A program made the position numbers and the translations under genes. A stretch of DNA of 64,000 nt, taken from positions 1-64,000 of the forward strand of contig JAJPKQ010000017.1 in NCBI GenBank assembly GCA_021323635.1, in the 5' to 3' direction. Positions within the stretch are counted from its first letter, which is position 1, and every line of letters starts with the position of its first letter. The DNA is from a bacterium. Lineage in GTDB: Bacteria > Actinomycetota > Thermoleophilia > Solirubrobacterales > Solirubrobacteraceae. The notes below the pieces were generated by a model. It ran no database searches. It was not told where the DNA came from and was given only the letters and a program-made list of their open reading frames with translations. Below are positions 8,789 to 17,620 of this stretch, in pieces.

Positions 8789-10179
8789 GCTCGCTCGCCG
8801 GCCGCGATCAGACGCGCGCTCTCACTGCGCGCGCCCTCGGCCGCCCCTGCGCGCGCCAGCGATCGCGACGAGTGTCCCTGCGCAGAGGGGCCCGCAATCG
8901 GCAGCTCGAATACGAACACCGCGCCCTGGCCCGGGAGCGAGTCGGCATAGAGGACGCCGCCGTTTGCCTCGACGAAGCCGCGGGCGATCGCCAGGCCGAG
9001 CCCTGAGCCCTTGCGCTCTGAGCTTCCCGCTCCGCGATAGAAGGGCTCGAAGATCCGCTCACGCTCGGCTTCGCCGATGCCCGGCCCCTGATCCACCACC
9101 CGCACGATCACCGTGTCCGGCGCGTGTGCGCCCCCCTCCAGCTGGGCGGCGCGAGCGCGCACGAGCACGTGCGCCCCCTGCGAATGGGTACGGGCGTTCT
9201 CAAGCACGTTGACGAGGGCGCGCTCCAGCTGCAGCGCATCGGCGCGCACCAGCGGCAGCTCAGGGTCGATCGCAAGGGTGAAGCTTCCATCGCCGCCAAT
9301 ATCGTCGATCGCGCTGCGGATAACCTCCTCGATCGAGGTCCAGTCGGCACGGGGGCTCGTGGCGCCGGCCTGCAGGCGCGAGAGATCAAGGAGGTTCTCA
9401 ACCAGGCGCGCAAGACGGGCGGACTCCTCGCGGATGACCGCGGTCAGCTCGGCGCGGCCGCGCTCGGAGAGCGCCTCGCCGGCGAGCGCCTCACCCGCCG
9501 CTGCGATCGCCGTCAGCGGCGAGCGCAGATCGTGGGAGACCGACCGCAGCACCGCTGTCTTGACCGCGTCGGCACGACGCAGCGCGGCGCTCTGCAGCAC
9601 CTCCGCATAGAGCTCTTCGCGACGCAGCGCGGCGCCGAGCAGCGCCTCGAGCGCGGGCACGAGCCGCGCCTGCAGAGCACGTCGCGTGGCGGCAGGGGAT
9701 GCGCTGTGGAGCAGCAGCGTGCCGACGTTTCGCTCGCCGTCGAACAGCGCGATCGCCTCGTGGCGCTCGTCGCCGACCGCGCTCTCCAGCGTGATCGCAA
9801 CTGAGCGCAGCGCAAACACCTCCGCCAGCCGAGCGCCCAGGATCGCGAGCGCCTCCTCGATGCCCTGCTCGCGCAGCAGCAGCCGCGCCATCTCCAGCAC
9901 CAGGTCGGCCTCTCGCACCCGCCCTCGCCAGGTGCGCAAGCCGCGCACGGTGCGCGCGCCCGCGATCGCGCCCGCAGGCAGCGCCGAGGCAAGCGCGCCG
10001 GCAAGCGTCGAGCCGCTGATTGCGGCGATCGCCACCCCCCAGGGCGCACACAGCGCCAGCAGCCAGAGCGCCACGCTGCCGTGCCGCGCCGGGACGGCGA
10101 CCATTGGCGCCACGCTCCCGCCGCGCCCGCTGCGCGGCAGCGCCCGCCATCTGCCGAAGCCCTTTCGCTCCATCGCCAT
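8785..10179 (-). CDS. sensor histidine kinase, KdpD kinase-half homologue
   Basis: The 464-residue kinase has two hydrophobic segments near residues 33-80, a GAF-like region (about 95-210), a dimerisation/phosphoacceptor H box (SVSHDLRSPLTAIAAAGEAL), an N box (NVLENARTHS), G1 (DQGPGIG), an F box (EPFYRG) and G2 (GSGLGLAIARG). This corresponds to the C-terminal half of KdpD; the N-terminal sensor half is encoded separately at 2071-3219. Transcription would run kinase, regulator, then the kdp structural genes. The first ATG at 10179 is used. The Ala/Arg/Ser-rich C-terminal tail after G2 is atypical and probably disordered. Confidence 0.9.
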   Translation of the reverse strand: MAMERKGFGRWRALPRSGRGGSVAPMVAVPARHGSVALWLLALCAPWGVAIAAISGSTLAGALASALPAGAIAGARTVRGLRTWRGRVREADLVLEMARLLLREQGIEEALAILGARLAEVFALRSVAITLESAVGDERHEAIALFDGERNVGTLLLHSASPAATRRALQARLVPALEALLGAALRREELYAEVLQSAALRRADAVKTAVLRSVSHDLRSPLTAIAAAGEALAGEALSERGRAELTAVIREESARLARLVENLLDLSRLQAGATSPRADWTSIEEVIRSAIDDIGGDGSFTLAIDPELPLVRADALQLERALVNVLENARTHSQGAHVLVRARAAQLEGGAHAPDTVIVRVVDQGPGIGEAERERIFEPFYRGAGSSERKGSGLGLAIARGFVEANGGVLYADSLPGQGAVFVFELPIAGPSAQGHSSRSLARAGAAEGARSESARLIAAGERA

Positions 10180-10276
10180 GGAGGCTAGTGGCTGAAAGCG
10201 GCCGGTAGCGATGGCTGCGCACCCGCCGCCCTGCGTGGCACGATCCTGCCACGGGAGCGGGCTATCCTCGGTGCCG

Positions 10277-10600
10277 ATGCAGATCGAGCTTCTCTACTGG
10301 GAGGGCTGCCCCTCGCACCCAAAGGCGCTCGAGCAGCTGCGCGAGCAGATCGCAGCGCTCGGGATCGGGCAGGAGGTGAGCGTGCGCAGGATCGAGAGCG
10401 AGGAGCAGGCCGCAACAGAGCATTTCGTCGGCTCGCCCACGATCAGGGTCGATGGCGCCGACGTCGTCGACCCGGGCGAGCAGCCGCCCGCGCTCAACTG
10501 CCGCGTCTATCGCACACGCGAGGGGCGCTACTCCCCCACCCCCGACCCGCAGGACGTGCGCGCGGCGCTGGTCGCCGCGCAGCGACGAGAGCGGCGCTGA
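10277..10600 (+). CDS. small thioredoxin-fold protein (DUF2703/alkylmercury-lyase-associated type)
   Basis: The 107-residue protein begins MQIELLYWEGCPSH, a beta strand followed by a single cysteine at the position of a thioredoxin active site, and continues with SPTIRVDGADV, the cis-Pro strand of the fold. Related small proteins occur beside redox and metal-handling genes. A cis-Pro-like Pro and one N-terminal Cys are seen, not a CxxC pair, so disulphide exchange is uncertain. Its TGA overlaps the ATG of the downstream redoxin (TGATG), so the two form an operon. ATG 10277 is preferred to the open frame upstream because the fold starts there. Confidence 0.75.
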   Translation: MQIELLYWEGCPSHPKALEQLREQIAALGIGQEVSVRRIESEEQAATEHFVGSPTIRVDGADVVDPGEQPPALNCRVYRTREGRYSPTPDPQDVRAALVAAQRRERR

Positions 10601-11142
10601 TGGCACGCATCGAGGACGCTGCGCCCGCCGTAGGCAGGCGTGCGCCCGCCTTCTCAGCACCCGACACCGATGGCATGATGCATGGGCCCGGCGGCGCCCC
10701 GGCGACGGTTGTGATCTTCACCTGCAATCACTGCCCATACGCGCTTGCCTGGCATGAGCGGCTGGTAGCGCTTGCCGCCGAGTACCGCCCGCGCGGGGTC
10801 GCGTTCCTGATGATCAACTCAAATGACGCCGAGCGCTACCCCGCGGACTCGCTCGCTGCGATGCGCGCGCGCGTTGCCGCCGGCGAGCTCGGCGACATCC
10901 CCTACCTGCGCGACGCCGATCAGCGCATCGCCCGCGATTTCGATGCAAAGACGACGCCCGACGTGTTCGTCATCGATGCGGAGGGCGTCATCCGCTACCG
11001 CGGTGCGCCCGATGAGGACTATGAGCGACCGGAGCTGGCCGCCAGATGGGTGCGCGATGCGCTCGAGGCGCTGCTTGCCGGCAGCGAGCCCGCGATCGCT
11101 GAAACCGCACCGGTCGGCTGCACGATCAAGTGGCGCAGCTGA
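10600..11142 (+). CDS. thioredoxin-like redoxin (AhpC/TSA-Redoxin family)
   Basis: The 180-residue cytoplasmic protein has the redoxin pattern: GRRAPAFSAPDTDG, VVIFTCNHCPYALAW with a CxxC motif (CNHC), LMINSNDAERYP, KTTPDVFVID around the cis-Pro, and the characteristic C-terminal PVGCTIKWR. This subfamily (thioredoxin family, often annotated with resA or peroxiredoxins) probably reduces peroxide or protein thiols; the partner is unknown. It is translationally coupled to the upstream thioredoxin-fold gene. The end overlaps 17 bases of the convergent GT87 gene. Confidence 0.88.
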   Translation: MARIEDAAPAVGRRAPAFSAPDTDGMMHGPGGAPATVVIFTCNHCPYALAWHERLVALAAEYRPRGVAFLMINSNDAERYPADSLAAMRARVAAGELGDIPYLRDADQRIARDFDAKTTPDVFVIDAEGVIRYRGAPDEDYERPELAARWVRDALEALLAGSEPAIAETAPVGCTIKWRS

Positions 11143-12592
11143 GCCTGCGGCGCACGCGCAGGCGGAAGCGATCAGGTGCGTCGCTCAGCACGCCGCCCGC
11201 CGGGTCGTCGATGCCGCCGGCGCGGACCGGGTCACGCTCGGGGTGGTAGATCTCATAGAGCACGCGTGCGCAGAGGGCGAGCAATAAGGCCGCGCGCACA
11301 AACACGGTGATCGCCAGCGGTCCCATACCAAAGCCGCCTTCTGCTTCCGGCAGCAGGTTGTACATCGTCGCAACCCAGACCCATGCTTCCATCAGCGTCC
11401 AGACCAGGATCACACGCGGGCGCGGCAGCGCAAGCAGCGCGAGCGGCAGCAGCCACAGCGAGTACTGCGGGCTCCAGACCTTGTTGGTGATCAAAAACGC
11501 GCAGACCAGCAGGAAGCCAAGCTGCGCCACGCGCGGGCGGCGCGGAGCGCTGAGGGCAACCACGCCGACGGCGGCCGTCACAAGGATCATCACAGCGGCG
11601 ATGAAGGCATTGAGCTCCGTCGGCGCCTGATTGGTGGCAAGCGGCCCGTCAAAGCCGCCCCAGCCGGTGAAGTGCATGATCGCGCTATAGAGAGTTTCCG
11701 GGTTTGCGCCCCGCAATGAGTTCATGCGGAAGAATTCGATCCATCCCTGCGGATAAAGCACCAGGATCGGCAGGTTCACCGCCTCCCAGCTGAGCAGCGC
11801 CGCCAGCAGCGCCCGTCGCCACTCGGCGAGCTTGCCGGCGCGCAGGCAGAGCACGAGCAGCGGGATCAGCAAGAGCAGCGGATAGAGCTTGGCCGCGGTG
11901 CCGAGGCCGATCAGCGCCCCGGCAAGGGTGACGCGCCCCCGCGACCATGCGTACATCGACCCCGTTGCAAAGGCGACCGCCATCATGTCGAAGTTGGTGT
12001 AGGCCTGCACGATCACAAGCGGCGCAGCGGCGGCCAGCAGCATCAGGAAGGGCAGCCGCCCTGGCGTCAAGCGCCGCAGGCACCAGACGGCGTAAAGCCA
12101 GCAGGCGGCCGCGACCGCCGCCAGGATGTCGAAGAAGGCGATCGCCGCGCTTGTCACCGAATGCGCTGCCGCGCCGCCGACCAGTGAGGTGTAGCCCTGC
12201 GCGCCCTTTGCCGCAACCCACATCAGAAGCCCGGTCAGGACCGGGTACTCCATATGGCGCACGCGCCGCGCGGAGGTTCCCTGCCCTTCGATCCAGGAGA
12301 CCTGATACGGAAACGCGCCGGGTTCATCGAGGTGCTCGGCACCGTAGAGCGGCACCGGGTCCGAGTAGCAGGCGAGGCGGTACTGGCGGTAATTGCGCCA
12401 TTCGAGGCTGATCCCGCCACCGGGAGCGCGATACGTTTCAAGGCACGGCGACTTCTGCGCCCAGGCCAGGAGGAGGGTGGCGACGGTGATCGCTGTTGCC
12501 AGCGCGCCGAGGCCGAGCGGGGCGCGCCCCCCACGCAGCGCAGTGCGCCGGCGTCGATGCTCTCCGACCTCCGCTGCAGCCGGGGCTGCCAT
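11126..12592 (-). CDS. polyprenol-phosphate-mannose-dependent glycosyltransferase, GT87-like
   Basis: About 488 residues with ten or more membrane helices. After the first helix (LATAITVATLLLAWA) comes an extracytoplasmic loop with EYPVLTGLLMW, the conserved acidic/aromatic motif of GT-C mannosyltransferases of the DUF2029 family, and later AYTNFDMMAVAFA and GTAAKLYPLLLLIPL. These enzymes add mannose or arabinose from a polyprenyl phosphate donor to cell-envelope glycans. ATG 12592 (MAAPAAAEV) is preferred to the upstream frame to 12736, which would overlap the divergent hydrolase gene. The exact sugar and acceptor are unknown. Confidence 0.8.
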   Translation of the reverse strand: MAAPAAAEVGEHRRRRTALRGGRAPLGLGALATAITVATLLLAWAQKSPCLETYRAPGGGISLEWRNYRQYRLACYSDPVPLYGAEHLDEPGAFPYQVSWIEGQGTSARRVRHMEYPVLTGLLMWVAAKGAQGYTSLVGGAAAHSVTSAAIAFFDILAAVAAACWLYAVWCLRRLTPGRLPFLMLLAAAAPLVIVQAYTNFDMMAVAFATGSMYAWSRGRVTLAGALIGLGTAAKLYPLLLLIPLLVLCLRAGKLAEWRRALLAALLSWEAVNLPILVLYPQGWIEFFRMNSLRGANPETLYSAIMHFTGWGGFDGPLATNQAPTELNAFIAAVMILVTAAVGVVALSAPRRPRVAQLGFLLVCAFLITNKVWSPQYSLWLLPLALLALPRPRVILVWTLMEAWVWVATMYNLLPEAEGGFGMGPLAITVFVRAALLLALCARVLYEIYHPERDPVRAGGIDDPAGGVLSDAPDRFRLRVRRRLSCAT

Positions 12593-12715
12593 CGGGCCAT
12601 CGTAGTCGCCCACGTGCGCTGATGCAAGCAATCGCAGTGCCCGATGCATGGACGAGGCGCTGCGCTTATCGCAGCCACCCCGACAACCCGTGCTTGCGGC
12701 GGTAGCGTGGTTGGC

Positions 12716-13495
12716 ATGCAGGTCCTTGCCGACCACATCTTGCGTGTCCGTGCCGCTAACCCCGGGCCGCTCACCCTCTCGGGAACGAACTCATATTTGG
12801 TCGGGCGAGATCCGGCGTGGCTGATCGACCCCGGGCCGAGCCTGCCCGATCACGTCGATGCGCTGCTTGCGGCGATCGCGCAGCGGGGCGGCCTTGGCGG
12901 CATCGCGATCACCCATGAGCACAGCGACCACCGCGAAGCGCTTGCGGTGATGCGCGCCCGCACGGGCTCGCCGCCGGTTGCCGGCGCTGGGCCAGGCGCC
13001 GATGTGCAGCTTGCCGACGGCACCCGCTTCGGGCCGCTGCTTGCGCTGGCGACGCCCGGGCACGCGGATGGCCACTTTGCCTTCCTCTGCGAGGATGTCT
13101 GCTTCAGCGGCGATGCAATCCTCGGCGAGGGCAGCGTCTTCATCGCGCCGCAAGCGGGAGCGCTTGCCGCCTATCTGGCGGCGCTGCGGCGTCTGGCGTC
13201 GCTTGAGATCGCGCTGATCTGCCCTGGCCACGGCGAGCCGATCACCGAACCGCGCGCGAAGATTGCCGAATACATCGCCCACCGAGAGGAGCGCGAGCGA
13301 AAGCTCGTGGCGGCCCTGGGCGCGGGCCTACGAGCGCCCGGCGCGCTGCTTGACGCAGCCTGGTCGGATGTGCCCCAGCAGCTGCGCAGCGCTGCGGCGC
13401 TCTCGCTCACAGCTCACCTGCACAAGCTTTTAGAGGAGGGCCGCCTGCCGGCCGAGATCGAGCCGGACCTGCCACTGCGTGAGCTCCGGCAATAG
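12716..13495 (+). CDS. metallo-beta-lactamase-fold hydrolase (LACTB2-like)
   Basis: The 259-residue protein has the MBL metal site: TNSYLVG, then ITHEHSDH (HxHxDH), TPGHADGH, CFSGDAILG with a metal-ligand Asp, and ICPGHGEPI. A C-terminal helical, winged-helix-like extension (residues about 185-255) matches the LACTB2/RNase-like group, whose members cleave RNA or thioesters; the substrate here is not known. ATG 12716 places the first strand right at the N terminus. Divergent from the GT87 gene, convergent with the acetyltransferase. Confidence 0.87.
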   Translation: MQVLADHILRVRAANPGPLTLSGTNSYLVGRDPAWLIDPGPSLPDHVDALLAAIAQRGGLGGIAITHEHSDHREALAVMRARTGSPPVAGAGPGADVQLADGTRFGPLLALATPGHADGHFAFLCEDVCFSGDAILGEGSVFIAPQAGALAAYLAALRRLASLEIALICPGHGEPITEPRAKIAEYIAHREERERKLVAALGAGLRAPGALLDAAWSDVPQQLRSAAALSLTAHLHKLLEEGRLPAEIEPDLPLRELRQ

Positions 13496-13507
13496 GCGCG
13501 GCGTCTC

Positions 13508-14125
13508 TCAGCGCGGATCGCGCCACATCGCATATACAAGCGGTCCGCGCGGCAGACGCAGCTCGCCCGTGACCTGAAAGCCATGGCGCTCATAGAAGGC
13601 GATATTGCGCTGCTTGGAGGACTCCAGATAAGCGCCGATCTGATCTTCATCACAGCGCTCGAGCACCGGCGCCAGAGCGGCTGATCCAAGTCCCTGACCC
13701 TGCCGCGCCGGCTCGGTGCCAAGCACGGCGAGGTACCAGTGCGGCGGTGTGCGCGGGTGGGCGCGCTCGATGCCAAGCAGGCCGTAGGTGACAAAGGGCA
13801 GACGCCAGATCAGCAGCGGGTGAAGCTGGCTTACAGCAAGCTGTAGGTCCTCCGCCGGCGTGGTGCGCCAGCGTCCGGGGGCCGCCCACAGCGCGGCCGC
13901 GTGCCCCCCTCCCGCCATCCAGACCTCGCCGAGCGCATCTAGCTGGATCAGCCGCGCGAGGAAGAAGCGCTCGAGCGTCTTCGGGCGCAGCCGCGCCGGA
14001 GGGCAGGACCATTCTGAGACCGGGTCCTCGTGGAAGGCGCGCGCGAGCATCGCCGCGAGCGGGCGCAGATCTTGAGCCTGCGCACGGCGCGCAGCCGCCT
14101 GCCAGCCTAGCCCTGCCGCGCACAT
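13508..14125 (-). CDS. GNAT-family N-acetyltransferase
   Basis: The 205-residue protein shows GNAT features: LRPLAAMLARAFHEDPV at the N terminus, the strand HWYLAVLGTEPARQGQGLGSAAL containing the acetyl-CoA pyrophosphate loop (Q/R-x-x-G-x-G/A), and AYLESSKQRNIAFYERHGF near the C terminus. It belongs to the group that resembles actinobacterial puromycin-acetyltransferase-like proteins; the substrate is unknown. ATG 14125 is preceded by an in-frame GTG at 14128. Confidence 0.85.
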   Translation of the reverse strand: MCAAGLGWQAAARRAQAQDLRPLAAMLARAFHEDPVSEWSCPPARLRPKTLERFFLARLIQLDALGEVWMAGGGHAAALWAAPGRWRTTPAEDLQLAVSQLHPLLIWRLPFVTYGLLGIERAHPRTPPHWYLAVLGTEPARQGQGLGSAALAPVLERCDEDQIGAYLESSKQRNIAFYERHGFQVTGELRLPRGPLVYAMWRDPR

Positions 14126-14195
14126 CACGCCAACGCTAGCGCGCCGTGCGCGCCGGCGCCGCGCCGCTAGCGGTCGCGGTAGACGAGAGACCGAG

Positions 14196-14780
14196 CTACG
14201 CGAGCACCCAGCTCAGCGACACCCCGGCGCGCAGCGTGCAGGTGACCGCGTCGGCCGTACGCGCCTGATGGCGCGCGCGCTTGACGGCGTGGTGGCCCTT
14301 GCGGTGCCTTTGGTGCTTGACCTTGCTGCTCTTCCTCCTGTTGGCGGTGGGGGCGCTGCGGGCCGGAACGGTGATTGGGTTCGCCGTGCCTGCACTGGCC
14401 AGCGCAGTGCGCAGCTCGGCATAGCCGAAGTCCGGCTGCGCGCCTTCGTATTCGGCAGATGCTTGCGCTTCGCCGCCGGAGCAGGAGATCCAGCCGCCTT
14501 CTTCACCTATGCTCTGGACCTGCCCAAGGCTTGCGCCGAGCTTGGAGGCGAGATATTCGGCCTTGCCCTGCCCGTCTGAGAGCGCCGCGGCCAGCGCCTG
14601 GCGATAGGCGGCGTCAGCTTCGGTGAGGCTCGCGCGCTGGGAGATCGGCACATTTGCGACACCCTGCACGGCAACGAGACGTGGAGGCGTCGCAGTGCCT
14701 TCGGCCAAGGCGGCCGGAGCCTGTGCAGATGCGAACCAGACGCCCGTGAGAAGTGCGATTGCGGTGACCGAAAGCTTCAT
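14196..14780 (-). CDS. secreted SIMPL (DUF541) domain protein
   Basis: The 194-residue precursor starts with a signal peptide (MKLSVTAIALLTGVWFASA, then QAPAALA). It is followed by a SIMPL-like core: LVAVQGVANVPI, AAYRQALAAALSDGQGKAEYLASKLG and VQSIGEEGGW, then a Lys/Arg/His-rich linker (RRKSSKVKHQRHRKGHH) and a short C-terminal strand with a Cys. A ribosome-binding AAAGGAG lies 8 bases before the ATG. SIMPL proteins are exported and their function is poorly defined. Glutamate is encoded mostly by GAA, unlike nearby cytoplasmic genes. Its basic tail is reminiscent of the exported protein at 27313-28380. Confidence 0.75.
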   Translation of the reverse strand: MKLSVTAIALLTGVWFASAQAPAALAEGTATPPRLVAVQGVANVPISQRASLTEADAAYRQALAAALSDGQGKAEYLASKLGASLGQVQSIGEEGGWISCSGGEAQASAEYEGAQPDFGYAELRTALASAGTANPITVPARSAPTANRRKSSKVKHQRHRKGHHAVKRARHQARTADAVTCTLRAGVSLSWVLA

Positions 14781-15465
14781 GCTGGCTGCTCCTTTGCTCG
14801 TGTAATCGACATGCGAGGGTTGACATGGCCGGCGCATGCCCAGGTTATCGGCTCCGGTAGCCTTCATTCCTCCGTGACCGTGCGTGTACGCAGCTGATCG
14901 CACCCCGCAGGGCGATCGAAGTCGTGCACGGCGTGCAGTGGCGGCGCATCTTCGCGCCAGCAGGGCAGCGCGATCGGGTCCCAAAGCGTGTCGCGCTACG
15001 TGATGCGATCGGATCGCGCAGCGCGATCGATGAGGCGGTTGATCAAGAGGACGCCGAGAGGCTTGATCCGGAGGCCGAGATGCGCGGAGCGCGCAGCGAA
15101 TGCACGCATACGGTGCGCGCGGCCGTTCTGATGGCGCGCCGCGCAGAGCTCCTGCCCACAGTAAAGCCCCGCAATTGCAGAGCCTTTGAGGGAGCGACCG
15201 CCATCTGGCTTCGAAGCCGGAGCGCTCCCTGGCGCGATCCCTTGCGGTAGGGCCAAATCTGGCTTTTGCTCAGGGGAGTGCCCAGAGCGTGAGTCCAATC
15301 CGGTCCGGTTGAATCCGGCCGAATCCCGGCACGACTGCAACCAAATTGCTACGCGCCACGCGCTCAGTGGCCACGTGTGCGATCGCTGTCCTGCCGATCG
15401 CCGAGCCTCGGCGCTCGCAGCGAGAACACGAGCGAGCCTCGTCATCGCGGCCCGCAGCTTCTCAG
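14781..15465. other. 685-bp gene-poor stretch between SIMPL and VapC-like genes
   Basis: No frame here has a credible product. The first 40 bases are the SIMPL leader. Bases 15066-15081 (atccggaggccgagat) recur exactly at 18238-18253, with weaker similarity over the following 45 bases. The segment around 15280-15340 is rich in imperfect ccgg/gaatcc repeats that superficially resemble tRNA arms but cannot be folded into a tRNA. The stretch probably contains degraded mobile or coding DNA. Confidence 0.5.
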
Positions 15466-15828
15466 CTACGCGGAGACGAGCGTCGCCTGCACGCCGGGCA
15501 GCGCTGCCTGGCGCGTGTCTGCGGTCAGAAGCGTCAGCTCGTGGGCGAGTGCTGTAGCGGCGATCCACAGGTCGTTCGCGGGCTGCCTGCCAGACGCAGC
15601 GCGTAGCTGCGCGTAGTGCGCGGCCACGCGACGATCGACCATCAGTACCGGCGCCCGCTCGAGGACGCCCGTGAGTCGGGCGAGCCGCCGCGCTCGCAGC
15701 TTTCCCGGCGCGAGCAGAACGCCGACCTCCAGCTCCCCGATCGTCACGATGCTTACCGACCATCTTCCTGACGCCTGGGGTACGGCATCACCGGCAAGGA
15801 CGCTCGTGTCCACGAGCAGCTGACTCAC
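15466..15828 (-). CDS. PIN-domain ribonuclease toxin, VapC-like
   Basis: GTG at 15828 gives a 120-residue PIN-domain protein. Acidic active-site residues are visible in order: LLVDTSVLAG, IGELEVGVL, ANDLWIAATAL and LLTADTR. VapC toxins cut tRNA or rRNA and are neutralised by a partner antitoxin. Its GTG overlaps the antitoxin stop (GTGA), as expected for a coupled toxin-antitoxin operon. All four acidic positions appear intact, so it may be functional. Confidence 0.88.
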   Translation of the reverse strand: MSQLLVDTSVLAGDAVPQASGRWSVSIVTIGELEVGVLLAPGKLRARRLARLTGVLERAPVLMVDRRVAAHYAQLRAASGRQPANDLWIAATALAHELTLLTADTRQAALPGVQATLVSA

Positions 15829-16070
15829 GCGGCAGCTTCCGCGTCGCGCATCGCGCTCAGCTCCGTCGCCCATCCGGGATCAACGGGAGTCTCGGCGAAC
15901 AGCTCCTCCAGCGCCTCGGGCGGCGCCGGAAGGCGGGTGCCGGGCAGCGGACCAAGCTCGGCGACCGGGCGCCCATCCACGGTGATCGTGAAGCGCTCGC
16001 CCTGCTCGGCGCGCCGCAGCACCGCGCCGACCTGATTGCGTAGCTCGCGTTGAGGGATCGTCGTCGCCAT
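15825..16070 (-). CDS. Phd/YefM-type antitoxin (VapB-like)
   Basis: The 81-residue protein has the Phd/YefM DNA-binding N terminus (TIPQRELRNQVGAVLRRAEQG, then RFTITVDGRPVAELGPL), with an acidic C-terminal tail (EALEELFAETPVDPGW) that would bind and inhibit the toxin. It precedes and overlaps the PIN toxin gene. Such antitoxins usually repress their own promoter, which would lie in 16071-16130; no operator was identified. Confidence 0.88.
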   Translation of the reverse strand: MATTIPQRELRNQVGAVLRRAEQGERFTITVDGRPVAELGPLPGTRLPAPPEALEELFAETPVDPGWATELSAMRDAEAAA

Positions 16071-16366
16071 ACGCCCTAGTGTAGCGAGGCTGCTACGCCA
16101 CGGGAAGGGAGCCCTGGACCCCCCTCCCCAATGGCTCTTGGTAGAACAGCACGCGCTACTCGCCCGTCACCGTCTTGAGCTCGGGGGAGCGTGCAGGCGC
16201 GCTCGCGCCTTTGGACGACGTGGTCACGCCGTCGGGCGCAGGCGGCGTCGCGCTGAACGCGGCCGAGGGCAGCGACCCGGTCCAGCCAGGCAGGATCCGA
16301 GTTGGCGCCGACGGACTCCGACTTAGCAGCAATATCACTCCGAGCTAGCAGCCTCTACTCTCCGAT

Positions 16367-17620
16367 ATGGCCGAGCCCCAAAATCAGACCAGCGCGCTGC
16401 GCAGGCGCAACCTCGAGGACTCGGTGGTCTTGGCTATGCAGGACGCCTGGGCCGTCGCGCTACTCGGGCCGCGACAGTCCGGCAAGAGCACGCTTGCGAA
16501 GATGCTGGTCGCCGATCGGCTGCCCGCCGACTACCTGACACTCGATGAGCAGGCAACGCGTTCGCTCGCCCTTGGTGATCCTGAAGGCTTCATCGCCGGG
16601 CTGACACGGCGCACCGTGATCGATGAGGTCCAGAGGGCACCCGAGCTCCTGCTGGCGATCAAGGTACGACTTGATCGCGACGACACCCCTGGACAGCTCC
16701 TCCTGACGTGATCTGCGAACCTGCGCCGCATACCGCGCCTTGCCGACGCCCTGCCTGGGCGCCTGGACTACCTGACGCTCTGGCCCTTTACGCAGGGCAA
16801 GATCCGTGGTCGTAAGGATGAGTTCCTCGAGCGCTTCATGCGCGCAGAGGTGCCGCAGATTAGCGACGCCCGTGGGCCGGGCAGCCTACACCGACATCCT
16901 CCTGTCGGGCGGATTTCCGGAGGCCGTTCGCCGTGGGCCATCCGCGCGCCGACGCTTCTTCGAGAGCTACACCGCAGCGATCATAGACCGCGATCTCGCC
17001 GAGACCGCGCGCGTGCAGGACTCGGAAGCGATCATGACGCTGCTTCGGCTTGTCGCTGCGAGATTCGGATCGCTTGCCCGCTATCAGAACCTGGGACGGG
17101 ACACCGGGATCGACGGCAAGACGGCCGAGTCGTACATCGGCGCGCTTGAGAGACTGTTCCTGGTTCGGGTGCGCCGACCGTGGCATGTGAACCTTGGCCA
17201 GCTGCAGGTCAAGGCACCGAAGCTCTATCTCGCGGATCCGGGTCTGCTTGCTGCGCTGCTGGGAGCGGGCGCGCGCCGCGTGCGCGATGACGATGGCTTC
17301 GCCGGCGCACTGTTTGAGACGTTCGTCGCTTCCGAGATTGAGCGCCAGGCGTCATGGGCATCGGAATCGATGAGCTGCTGGCACTATCGCGAAGGAGAGC
17401 GTAAGGTCGACATCATCCTCGAGCGACCCACGGGAGACGTCGTGGGGCTCGAGGTGAAGGCAAGCGCGACCGTTCGACCCAGCGATTTCCGCGGGCTCGT
17501 GCATCTGCGCGAGCGCGTCGGGACTCGCCTCGTTGCAGGTGCGGTCCTTTACGCGGGAGCGCGCACGCTCCCATTCGGAGACCGGCTCGGGCGCTGCCGC
17601 TGCAGGCCCTGTGGACGTGA
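16367..17620 (+). pseudogene. broken AAA ATPase with DUF4143 C-terminal domain
   Basis: The parts read as one archaeal/bacterial AAA-DUF4143 ATPase: Walker A GPRQSGKST, then RTVIDEVQRAPELLLAIK (Walker B region), LRRIPRLADALPGRLDYLTLWPF, TDILLSGGFPEAV, the IIDRDLAETARV block, ADPGLLAALLG, ETFVASEIERQA and the nuclease-like VDIILERPTGDVVGLEVKAS. Three lesions break it. A TGA at 16709-16711 stands where LTGSAN is expected (one base change from GGA). A one-base loss occurs near 16869. Another one-base loss near 17590 separates FGDRL from ALPLQALWT and the original TGA at 17618-17620. The lesions look recent because the rest is well preserved. Confidence 0.88.

Noticed and set aside
15280-15340. 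tRNA-like sequence with repeated ccgg/gaatcc near 15.3 kb
   Set aside because: No acceptor stem or anticodon arm can be formed, and the T-arm spacing is wrong.
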